Assembly: GCA_916610825.1 (NCBI GenBank)
Contig: OU744452.1
Coordinates: forward strand, 498,501-562,500
Reading direction: 5' to 3'
Length of the DNA: 64,000 nt
Source of the DNA: Haliclystus octoradiatus
Lineage: Eukaryota > Cnidaria > Staurozoa > Stauromedusae > Haliclystidae
The notes beneath the pieces were generated by a model, which did not search any database, had not been told where the DNA came from, and saw only the letters and a program-made list of their open reading frames with translations. This document shows positions 49,550 to 64,000 of the stretch, one piece after another (within the stretch, counting starts at the first letter, position 1; every line of letters starts with the position of its first letter). The translations under genes were made by a program, and so were the position numbers.

Positions 49550-50494
49550 CGTTAATTATTTAAAAGGTTGTGGTATCTGATCTATAGTTCATAACAATCT
49601 CGGTAAAGCTACGCCTTTATCTCCCAGATCAATCGATAAGCTACACAATTACATATACACTTCCGTTAATTACACCAACAAATCTACAAATGTAAATCTT
49701 TTGGAATGATTTGCAGCGCTGTTTTGTCAGCCTCACCTTGTTCAGTTATTTCCTGCATGTGATCGAGTCATCTCTAATTGGAACGAAGCCTTTCTCATTC
49801 TACACTTTCATTTACTTTTTTAAACGATTGTTATCTTATCAATTTACTAATCGACCTCCTATTAAGTAATTTGCAATCGTTACATTGGCTTAATCAAGAA
49901 ACTTTAACTATTTCTTTCGTTTTTATGCAAGTCAATCGCCGCAGTCAGAGCAGTAGCTTGCAAGGTAGGATGTCTCTGTGTGCAGTTTATTTATTGATTT
50001 CCGTCGAATTAAATAATGACTTATATTATTCACCATTCACTCTTAATTCAATCATATTTATTGTACTTTTTCGTTGCCGGTCTATAATGGTATGCTTCAA
50101 AACAGACACTGGAGTGCTGATTTTATAATCCCCTTTCTAAATTCGTGATAAAAGCTGATGAAACATTTTCCCAAGACTGTCTCCTAGTGCAGGTAGTAAT
50201 AAAGGTCGAATGATGATAGATTGTAAACACAAGAGCAATTAACGTGATATGATGATACAAGCTACATCAACGCCATAATCAATTCTTAGGATGTTGTGTG
50301 CTCATTAATCATCATTCAAATGATAAGTTCAATTGTCACCAACAACGACATGACTCAAAGAGGGTCACGTTTGCTATTATTTATCACTCCGTCAAATTAA
50401 AACTATATTCACCATCTACGTTTGATATCTCTCTGTATCTTTAGCCGTCCTCAAATGTTTGTTCGCTAATCATGAGAAGATAAACAACTGAGAA

Positions 50495-53400
50495 ATGGAT
50501 CAATTGCTATCGGATGCAAATCGTCTCGTCCATCAGCTCCATGGCCATGACAACGCTATTGATTCGTTGGTTGGAGACGCAACAGAACTAAAGGGGAAAT
50601 TAGACTCAATGAAATCGGTAATCCCAATATCGAGTTGCTAATTCCATAGTTTCATAATTTATGAAGAAATATCTGCTATTACGAGGCTAACATTTGACAA
50701 TTCGCAAGGCGCAGTCATGCGACCAATATCAACACACAGATCTGGAAGTCTTGGTGAAGCATCAAACACTTCTAGTACAAACCTTTGCTAAATATAGCAC
50801 ATTCTAATTTCATTTAAGACTTCACTGAAAATCCAATTTGTATTTTGAGAATGGAATCGTGAATTCTAAAATTCAGACATCATATAGCAATTTTGTAATC
50901 TTTTTCTCGTTTCTATGATCATTTTATATGCATTTGAGCTAAGAAGGGTTTGACCGTAAAATTACTGCCCTTGTAAAAGCTGTCCTGCTGTGATTCTATT
51001 GTGTGATTGGTTTAACACCTCCACTGCACCTTGCAAATTTAAAAGTCATAAATGATTATTGTTATATCACATTTTATTTGCCAAAATTTTAACGTCCGGC
51101 AAATTTTAATTTTTACCTGAAATTCAATGTTGCGTTATAGCAGCTCTGTTATCAGGGAACATTACACAGAATAGTTAATCAAATAATTTCTATGGAATTA
51201 TATTTGTGGATTACGAAGCAATCTTTCTGGTGCAAAGCAACAAGGCTTTGGACGCAGGCTGCAAGCCGAAGACTTGTTAATAATAATCTCCTTCAATAAA
51301 AGTCAAGCTTCAACGTTAAAAGTCTTTTAGAATTCTACAAAAAATGTTGGATTTTTTTCTGATTTAGATTTTTGTTTTTGGATTGTCATCGGATTAATTT
51401 TAATCTTTAAATTTGAGTTGGATTCGGTTTTCTTATAATTTGTACCCACGGTCAACTTTTGGGAAATCCGAAGGCTTCTAGCTGTGAACGTCATTCACTT
51501 CTATTATCAATAATTTAGTCACGTGGGCCATAGGCTACAGTTTAATTTTGGGCTACCATGGCAACATAAATCGAAAAAATCGGATTCGAAAGAATCATAT
51601 ACTTAACGAAATTTCTCAGGTTCTGTAAAATAAACGATTCAATTTCAAGGGTATTTTCTATTCAAAATTAAAAATGTATTTCATAATATGCGATATGGAA
51701 CTTAGTAATACAAGGTGCTGTGAGACACGCAAAAAGCTAAAAATTCCTCGCCTAGCGGCTCAGGATTTTGTAACGCTTTTCTTGTGTCTCATTAAGCATC
51801 ACTCACATTAATATAACGCAGTACAGCCCTCTTACCCATATCCCATAAATATAAAATCAACTGTATTATGATTTTGCCTCTTGCCTTATTTCTACCTGTA
51901 TAGTTCCGCAATGCCGTTAGTCAGTTGAATGGTATTGGCAACCAGAAAGCAAAGAGCACTCTGGTCCTCGGCGAGCAACTGGAAAATGAAAGAATTAAAC
52001 AGTTGGAACAGGAGAACGAAGAACTGCAATTATCTCTGGCTGAACATCAATCAGCGTTAGTTTTAATTATGAAAAAATACAGAGAACAGGTGAATACATT
52101 AAAATAATTAGAATTAGAACGGTAGCAAAGACATGGTTTATCTCCTTCTTGAAAACTGCATCATTTGTGCCCAGAAAAACTCAACTATTTAATTGCACAT
52201 TCATCTCATGATAGACTTTCTTAGTTTCTGTTGAACACTGAATATCTTATATTAATATTTAGGCTCTTCTATATATCTCGTTAAATTGATTGGATTTCAT
52301 GTATTTTATTTTATATATATATATATCTAGGTTGTTTCGCTTCTGAAAGCAAATGGGCAAGAGAAAAGAATTTTTGAAGATTTCAACAATAGTATTGAGG
52401 TAGGTGTTTTCTTCATCATTTCTTTGGAAACCTTTAAATCATCTTTGTTTTCATGCAAAATAAAATGTACTGCTTTCATGTATGTTACAATGGTCACCTC
52501 TATACAAAGACCACCTTTCTATAGTGGTCACTCTTTGTATTTATCTGTGTAATTATCATTAATTGGTTGAGCTCTCAACAAATGTAATCAATCAGAGCTA
52601 AGGGTCACATAACGATGATACACTGCTGCCATAAATTACACAAATTTGATCATTTCCATGACAACAACAACAGCAGCAGCACAACAATACAGAAGAGTTT
52701 CGTTTCGTAAGGAGAACCATACCTGGAGAAAGGCCTAGTTTCACCATTTGTGAAGCGATCCCGATCAGGATTATTGCCCTTGCGTGAACACTGAACAGGC
52801 AGCATACACGAACATAATAAAAAATTGGTTGTAGCATAAAAATAATTTTGACCTATATAATGGCGTCAAAGCATCAAAGGTAGTTGGACAACAAAATGGT
52901 GCAATATAGGAAGCAAAATTATCAATTTTAAATCAATTGGAAAGAAAATAGCGACAAGATGGTGTCGATTATCATGAAAGCTTTATCTTGTTATTTGCTC
53001 TTAAATTTCCAACAATGTGAAAAATAATTCCATTTTGTTTGCCAGAATCCAAGCAGGCTAATTGATCAGGACGATGAGCGTCAAGCAAGGTCGAGCTCAA
53101 TCAAAGTGCTCTTGATCTGCTTGGAGACCTTACGGGCAAGCACCAGGAAACTTGTTTTTCTCCCTAAAATTTGCACACATGTTTAGATAGCAATTACGAT
53201 ATCAGAAAAACTTGATTCACATTTGATCATTTGATACTGCAGTCAAACCTGTTATCACTGTCACCTCTATAGACTATACAGCAATCACCTGTCAAATGCT
53301 TTTTCACACACGGTCAATTTATCTACTTCTCGTTGTTGGCTGTTATATACAGTTTTCACTATGACAGATGATTAGTTACTAGTAAAGTATTATATCATAT

Positions 53401-54514
53401 ATAGATATATAATAAAGTATCTTGTCAAGTATTATGCGATCTTCTAGCATAGTGGTCGCAGTCTCCCTTCTTCTATCATAGTCAACCACGAGTCACAGCA
53501 TAGCTTAACTATTTTTTATAAAACTAAAGAAATGAATGAAAAGCAATGCTTTCATAGTAATATATCAAATTGCTAGTTGCTAGTTGATAGTTGGTTAGTC
53601 TGCATTTTCATGTTTTTAATGATGATGTAGACATGTGTTGACATGAATAGAAATTATAAAATTATATTTTCTCTTCTCTTCAGGATACGGAATACATGCA
53701 TGAAGCATTAGCAGAAATGAAGTCAACCGTCAAAGCAGCCGTCTTAGCTGACGAAGACACAGAAAACCAACTCATGGATCTTGTACAACGATTAAAATGT
53801 GAAAATGAAACCCTTCGTGAGTTACTCTTGATCAGTCACTCATCTAATACTACTATCAAACGTAAAAAGCACAATAAACCAATTGCTGATGAAGAAAGAC
53901 GCGCCAAGAGAACTTTATCGTTGCCAATAACATCACCAGCTGAGATTTCACCTCGTAAACCATTAGGGAAGTTGAAATTCAACTCTCCAGCATTTACGCA
54001 TCATGATGCATCGGACCTATTATTTCCTGGGTTATCGCCAGTTGACAAAGAATTTTCTCCCAAATCACTTGGTGCCTGGATCAAATCAGAAGAGAATTCA
54101 GAAAGGATGACAACTTCAGACACATGTCAAACGTCAAACAGTCCAAAAACTGATGACGCTGAAAACAATCCAAAAAGTGAAACAGGAAATGACGAAGACA
54201 CCACTGATGATATTGAAGAGGATGTGACGTCACATCCAAAGACCAACTCGTTAAGTCGTAGCCCTGACAACCGTCAGCATTGCCAAGCGGTTGTTTTCGA
54301 AGATGAACGTGCCGAGCATGACAGTGACACAATTGTATATGATATTAGTTATGAACTATCGTCAATTGATGACGACAATGAAGACGAAGAGACATGTCAG
54401 GATGACACATTGATAACAGACTTTAATGACGAGGAAAATGCTCTAGCTAGTCTTGATTCAGTCATAGACCAATTTGGAATCGAGTCTGAAACTGAAACTG
54501 TGGGATCTCAATAA
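50495..54514 (+). CDS. FGFR1OP2: FGFR1OP2/SIKE family protein with long C-terminal extension
   Basis: Exons 50495-50617, 51904-52089, 52331-52399 and 53684-54514 give 402 residues. Family match: LLSDANRLVHQLHGHDNAIDSL at the start, STLVLGEQLENERIKQLEQENEELQLSLAEHQSALVLIMKKYREQ in exon 2 (compare vertebrate STLVMG...EHQSALELIMSKYREQ), and a second coiled coil in exon 4 (LVQRLKCENETLRELLLIS). The vertebrate proteins are coiled-coil subunits of the STRIPAK phosphatase-kinase complex, acting in cell adhesion, migration and innate signalling. The first 195 residues cover the family core. The last ~205 residues are extra: a basic KRKKHNK patch, seven Ser-Pro sites, then an acidic Asp/Glu-rich tail. 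Vertebrate members end soon after the second coil. An AATAAA overlaps the stop codon (54510-54515). The start lies about 950 bp from the PGP start on the other strand. Confidence 0.9.
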
Positions 54515-55506
54515 AGAATTTCTGTTTATTTTTGATACTACCCTTTTAATATTTTGAATTTCTAAATCATACAATATTTATCTTTTCGTTTTGTTGTTGA
54601 CATTGCAGCTGTTTAATTTGTTTCAGAAATTTAGATATTGAATAGTACGAAGTTTAATGTAGCTATATATTTTTGATGAAATATCCCCCAACAAAGATTA
54701 TGGAATTGAATAACTTAATCAATCATGACTTGATGTAGTATTGTTTGAGTTAATAGCATACTTTAGAAGCAGGTAAAATCCATTTTATGCTTGAATAATT
54801 TGAATGAGCACTTCAAATTCGTCGGCAATCAACTCTTTAATACAGTAGATAACATATACAAAATATGAAGTCAAAAATCAGACAGTCATTTTTGCTACTT
54901 AAAGTTTCACACCAAGGCGATCATCAGGCAATCTATTCAATGAGAATTATAAATTCTACCTTCAGGATACATACAATTTATTTCTGATGTCTACATTTTC
55001 AAATTCGTCGGTAGTCAGCTCTTTAATACAGTAGATATAAAATTACAAAAAATTATTAATAGATACGTTCCGCACACGACATTCTAACAATCGTTGATTA
55101 TATTGATTATCAATCAGAGAAAGAAGCTACGTATCAAATGTCTGCCTTTGATAGTTCCTCGTAGCACATAAAGACGTAATGCGAATAAAATGTATAATGT
55201 ATAATGCTAAATAGTTTCAAATCAAATAATTTTCATTTTTTTGTTATTATAAAGTCTGGCTCATTGAATCCGCCTCTTTTCTGCAGCCTCTATTCTATGC
55301 TCTATCCATGTGTCTCTTTCGATTTTCTCGCTCTCTCTTTTCGTTCGCCATCTTTCAAAGTTAGAAGGTAGATCTAATAACCTGCATCTATTAACACATT
55401 ATCTCAACTACAATTAGAGCTTATCTTACATTTCTATTCAGTTTTCGTTATACATTTTCAACTGTTAAATTAAAATGTTGAAAACTCTTTCCTTTAGGCT
55501 ACCAAC
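54515..55506. other. Intergenic region and RPS16 promoter/5' UTR
   Basis: AT-rich, with no other exon. A pyrimidine-rich stretch (CGCTCTCTCTTTTCGTTCGCC at about 55328-55348) looks like the 5' terminal oligopyrimidine start of a ribosomal protein mRNA, followed by a donor-like AGAAG|gtagat near 55366. An acceptor-like CTCTTTCCTTTAG ends 10 bp before the ATG. Either a small 5' UTR intron or a trans-splice acceptor would explain this. Confidence 0.45.
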
Positions 55507-60073
<4,567 letters not shown>

Positions 60074-60236
60074 TTTTGTTAGAACTCAAATATATGACTG
60101 TAGTCATTTGAAAGCAATTTCTGGTTCTTTTTATTGTTACATTCCACTCTATAATAATCTGATATACAATTTAAAAACATCCGATGGATACCTGGGATTA
60201 CTTTTAATAAGGGTTCAGTCTATTAATAACTCAGCA

Positions 60237-62538
60237 TTATTTTTCATCTGTAAAAGATTTGAGTTTATGTAAAAAGTCTAGGTATAGATGTTGCTCTGCC
60301 ATCGTACTGTAATCCAACATAGATCTTGCAAAGTCGCTAGTGATCCCTCTTTCATATAATGTGTTCATCAGAAGATTATACAAGTTCTGGAAATGAAGGC
60401 AGATAATAAATTGATGAGGAATAAAATACAAGCAATTTGTGTTGAGAAAGATGAAATGATGGAGAACATATTGTAAACAGGAGAGGCAGATGATCATACG
60501 GTTTACTTACGGGGTCCATTGTGTCAGTTTCAGCATGGTACATAAGTGTCTCGTCTGCGTTAGGTGCATTTAGCACTGCTACGGTATCAATGCGAAATGG
60601 TTCGTCATAACCATCCTCTTCCGTAACTGCTTCTTCAGCCTCATCTTCATCTAGGTCGTTATGGTCGAATTCACATGTCAACTGAAGAGTTGTTCCCTAC
60701 CATTCAATAGAAGAAATCATATATAACATTGCGGTACAACAAATTAATAAATATATACCATTAGTTAATATATAATTATCACCTTTCCTTTTGAGATTTT
60801 CACAACAAACGAAGGATAAGAAATAATCTGAAGTAGGAAAATAAAATGCATCATTAAAAATGTTGTCATTTGGAACCACATTGTCTTATCAAACAGACAA
60901 ATGACGATTGTCAACTACCTTCGCATCCTGTTGCATTTCTGGATCGTCATCTTGATGTACATCTTCGTCTCCTTCATCAATGTTGACATTGTCATTCACG
61001 TCAAATGTCACAAGAATCCTGAAAATCAAAACAAGGAGGCTCATAATTTTTTATAATTTTTGATGATAACAGTATTATATCACTATCAGCTGAAGACTCT
61101 GTTTACAAGTTGAGGAGGGATTGCTAGCCGGTCCGTACGTGAGTTGCCCACTTTATAGAGTTAGAATATGTTGTGTGTTTACAAGGCCAACCTGAGTACC
61201 ACCCACCTCTCCAAGCTGAATAATTTAAAGCCAGTCTATGCTTATGCTGTAGAAAACAAAATAATATTTGCAGCATCAACATTTGAAATAATAGAAATTT
61301 GACCTGACGATCGAAGTTACTCGCCTATTTCTGTTTACAGAGCAAGAAATCGCCCGGCTACTAGGGTTACCGTACCCAATCTTTCAACGCGAGTAACTTG
61401 GGTCAGGTGAGACAACTGCTTCGCTTGTAAACAAAATGCACAAAAACAATAGAAACGGGAAACTAGGTTACCCGAGTCACCCCCTCCTTGTAAACATGGC
61501 GGTCTAAGATGGGGAAGTTGTTTTCATATACAAATTCCCTTGACAAAAAAACACAGCATCATACATGTGCATGATATAAAATAAAATATAAAAGAAAAGA
61601 TAAAATAAAAGATAAAATAATTTAGCTATAAGCAACAGCTCCTACTACTAATAGGTGAAAGCTTATCAGGAATAAAAAATAATCTCATACTTTTCGCCGT
61701 TTTCACTCTTTTGAAAAGTCGCTGATGTTCCTTTGAGCTCTCCCTGTTGAAGGAAATTATAAATGGTATTGTTCATGTTCATGGGTTGTATCTGTCTGTA
61801 AATGTTTTGTGTCCGTCCCTCAAATAAAGCACTTGCGCTTTAGAGTTAATGTGTGTTCCTAGATATATGTAATTGAGTCTCACTTTAAACCCTTCAATAG
61901 TTGGGAGTTTGGATGATGAGCTTTCCTCGTATTCAATTTCTTCTTTGAGGAATGAAAGTAGGTCTGCATCGCCTAAAAGGAATGAAAATGAGTCAGTGGT
62001 CTCTTTGAAAGGGTGGACAGTGGACACTAACCACAGGTCAAAGAAGAATATCGAAGTAAAGCTGTGTGCATTGGTGTACACATGTGTTAATTCAATAATT
62101 TTGCAACTTTAAGCATCCTTCTTTCACAGGTACTTTCGGATCCTTAAGAGATGAATTCAGTAAAATAAATAACTTGAGCTCCAGAGCCTTGGCAATAAAT
62201 GTCAACCAAAACCAGTCCCCTGAGTCTTTAAAGCAGATTCAAGTACTGTGTGTACATTTATGACATCTACAAATCAGTTTTGAGACCTGACATTGGTCAC
62301 ACGCGATCTACATGTATGATACTGTATGCCGATCACCTTCCTCACCTTCAGTTTTCTTATGCATAAAACAAGCAGAAGTTCTGTTGACCACTGTCGTTTC
62401 AGAAGACAGTGAAAGCCGGTGTGTGTTGAGTTTTAAAGTTGAGAAACATCGTTTTGTTATTGAATTATTCGATAAAGAATATCTTACAGCAGACGTACTT
62501 TTATCCAATAAACTTGAAGTGCATCTTCTAAAAGCCAT
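60237..62538 (-). CDS. C1QBP: C1QBP / p32 (MAM33 family) mitochondrial matrix protein
   Basis: Minus-strand exons in transcript order: 62538-62346, 61972-61884, 61743-61691, 61018-60919, 60827-60783, 60696-60511 and 60386-60237. Phases match, giving 271 residues. The N-terminus (MAFRRCTSSLLDKSTSAVRYS) is rich in Arg and Ser with no acids, as expected for a mitochondrial presequence. Conserved family segments follow: DADLLSFLKEEIEYEE, KILVTFDVNDN, SYPSFVVKISKGK, LQLTCEFDHND, and a C-terminal helix LYERGITSDFARSMLDYSTMAEQHLYLDFLHKLKSF. The family forms a doughnut-shaped acidic homotrimer in the mitochondrial matrix and supports mitochondrial translation; mammalian p32 also binds complement C1q at the cell surface. 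The acidic loops (DEGDEDVHQDDDPE and DLDEDEAEEAVTEEDG) are the family's usual flexible parts. It shares a 201-bp divergent promoter region with the phosphotransferase gene. Confidence 0.95.
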
Positions 62539-62739
62539 CGTTACTCTCTTCAGCGTTAACTATTGAAAACTTTCAAAATTTAAAAATAATTTTCTGGGTG
62601 ACATGTGCGCTCTGATTCTGCCTCTATTGAACAGTGAACGAAAGTGAGACTCAGAGTTCCAATTTCATGGCCATCAAAATCCACGAGAGAAGTCTGAAAG
62701 ACAAAGGAATACTCTTCAATATAAATAATATTCTACAAA
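62539..62739. promoter_or_regulatory. Divergent promoter, C1QBP and phosphotransferase
   Basis: 201 bp between the two start codons must hold both 5' UTRs and core promoters. No TATA box stands out apart from TATAAATAATAT at about 62721-62732, which is too close to the ATG to be a normal TATA. Confidence 0.5.
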
Positions 62740-63337
62740 ATGTCAACTGCAATACTGAATGAAATTCAATTGAAGAGACTTAAAGAACATAAGTATTCTG
62801 CACAAGGACGATCAGTTCTTGAATCAATTTTTCAACCGTTCTGGTGCTGGACGGTCGAGAAGGTTCCGCTGTGGGTTGCCCCCAATCTATTGACATTGTT
62901 TGGCCTGTGCTGTAATGTTTTGCCCGTTGTATTGATGATATTACAATCGCCCAATGCCAGAGATGAGGTATGATTATGCTATTATATTTCTAACTCCAAT
63001 CGAATTCAAATAATTTCATGTCGCTCATGCGCTGTTGTTTGTTTTAGATTTCAAGTTCTGTTCTTGTGATGTCAGCTGTTGGTATGTTCTTGTATCAAAC
63101 ACTTGATGCTATTGACGGAAAGCAGGCAAGACGAACAGGCACATCTTCACCGTTAGGAGAGTTGTTTGATCATGGATGTGACTCTGTTTCACATCTTTTT
63201 GATGTCATTGGTCTTTGCTGTTGTGTCATGCAAGGCAGGCATCCAACTTCAATGTTCCTCATGTTTTTCTGCGGTCTTCTTGTCTTCTTTGTCGCCCACT
63301 GGCAGGCATACGTCAAAGGAATTCTGATATTTGGAAG
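62740..63337 (+). CDS. CEPT1: Choline/ethanolamine phosphotransferase, first two exons (runs off window)
   Basis: Exons 62740-62967 and 63048-63337 encode the first ~172 residues; later exons lie beyond 64000. The start, [18 protein letters not shown], and [11 protein letters not shown] match CEPT1/CHPT1. Exon 2 has the full CDP-alcohol phosphotransferase motif DG-x2-AR-x8-G-x3-D-x3-D ([23 protein letters not shown]), whose aspartates bind the metal and carry out catalysis. The enzyme is an ER/Golgi multi-pass membrane protein that joins CDP-choline or CDP-ethanolamine to diacylglycerol, the last step of the Kennedy pathway. Head-group choice (CEPT1, CHPT1 or SELENOI) cannot be settled from this part. 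The rest of the window (63338-64000) is its second intron; I see nothing else there. Confidence 0.93.
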
Positions 63338-64000
63338 GTAAGTATACCCTGTCCTCAAGCTACTTTAATTATTAGTGCTATGAGTATAGACAGTCACATA
63401 ATTGAAATCTGCCGTCCCTCTTTCGTGTAAAATATTTGCTACACAAAGAACGCATGCACAAACCACGGTCAGACATAGCTGACAAAGAAACTTGTAAATA
63501 AGACAATTCACAATCCATAACATTATGAAAGGTACCACTTTCCCATAACCCCGTCGCAGCATCTAGTAATGTGGATGTTCTTCCGTGTCTACTAATCAAC
63601 AACATCCGTCAGGATCATGTGTATTGCACATCCTATTGTAAATATATCAACTTGAGTCCAACATAAAATAATATAAATGGGAATAACAACTGGAATATAC
63701 GCAGATTATACAAAAGCATTTGTTACCGTTAGCAACATGAAACCATGATTTATAACCATTGTTAAACTATTACATCATCTACTCTAATCTACATACAGTA
63801 TAAATACACTCCAAATAACAACATTCATAATTCTCATCAAAATTATACAGTCGCACAATTCAGTGCATGGCTTAAGTCGTGACACCCATGGATCAGACAA
63901 ACCAAAGGCTGCAAATCTTGAAAACAGATTCCACAACTCAGGAATCAACATAAAACGCCGAGTAGATTGAACTGCGGAAAATATTTAATATTTAATTTTT

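Noticed and set aside
54510..54515. AATAAA overlapping the FGFR1OP2 stop as a functional poly(A) signal
   Set aside because: It would leave almost no 3' UTR; position alone cannot distinguish it from chance, so it is noted only in the gene entry.
61090..61510. Inverted-repeat element with TGTTTACAAG ends upstream of C1QBP exon 4
   Set aside because: Several short TGTTTAC/GTAAAC matches occur, but the arms do not align over a continuous stretch and no target duplication is visible.

Overview
This is eukaryotic, animal genomic DNA: AT-rich, with intron-interrupted genes (GT-AG introns, many acceptors ending in TTTAG), non-LTR retrotransposon pieces, tRNA-derived SINEs, MITE-like DNA transposons and one assembly gap of 200 N. 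The gene content (Zic, TMEM117, FGFR1OP2/SIKE, C1QBP, an SLC5 transporter, RAD51AP1, archaemetzincin, a eukaryotic DUF389 protein) fits an invertebrate, probably a marine deuterostome. Short introns and an intronless Zic would suit a tunicate, but the species cannot be fixed from this sequence alone.

Layout from left to right. Three + strand membrane-protein genes come first: a DUF389 protein (867-8623, 15 exons), TMEM117 (8984-12900, 5 exons) and an SLC5 sodium/solute symporter (13334-22076, 12 exons). RAD51AP1 (minus, 24542-22230) converges on SLC5 and is head-to-head with an archaemetzincin gene (+, 24619-27399). Archaemetzincin converges, with 15 bp between stop codons, on an intronless minus gene for a His/Cys-rich and acidic-repeat protein (28902-27415). 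About 7 kb of non-coding DNA, including a tandem array of POU octamers, leads to an intronless Zic gene (35836-37263). Next is a secreted acidic protein (39490-41571), whose stop lies 10 bp from the stop of the convergent phosphoglycolate phosphatase gene PGP (minus, 49549-41582). FGFR1OP2/SIKE (+, 50495-54514), RPS16 (+, 55507-60073), C1QBP (minus, 62538-60237) and the start of a choline/ethanolamine phosphotransferase gene (+, 62740 onward) complete the window. Exon joins were checked by reading frame: all complete multi-exon genes sum to whole codons, with matching splice phases.

The most unusual structure is at 48802-49522. A 90-bp unit is repeated eight times, and each unit carries the end of PGP coding exon 1: the HAD catalytic motif (FIFDCDG) and its 5' splice site. 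Every extra copy also has a candidate 3' splice site, making a potential 51-nt, phase 1-1, stop-free mini-exon with 39-nt spacers. Two other genes (DUF389 and archaemetzincin) also have short tandem duplications across an exon end and its splice donor, so donor-site duplication recurs in this window.

Mobile DNA includes a hAT-like element with an 8-bp target duplication inside RPS16, a TTA-flanked 866-bp element in SLC5, two 176-177-bp pogo-like MITEs with many related fragments, three fold-back elements (one with arms of about 300 bp), two related tRNA-headed SINEs, a third tRNA-like sequence, and two LINE remnants. Genes are tightly packed in alternating convergent and divergent pairs, so shared promoters (24543-24618 and 62539-62739) and overlapping antisense 3' ends are likely.
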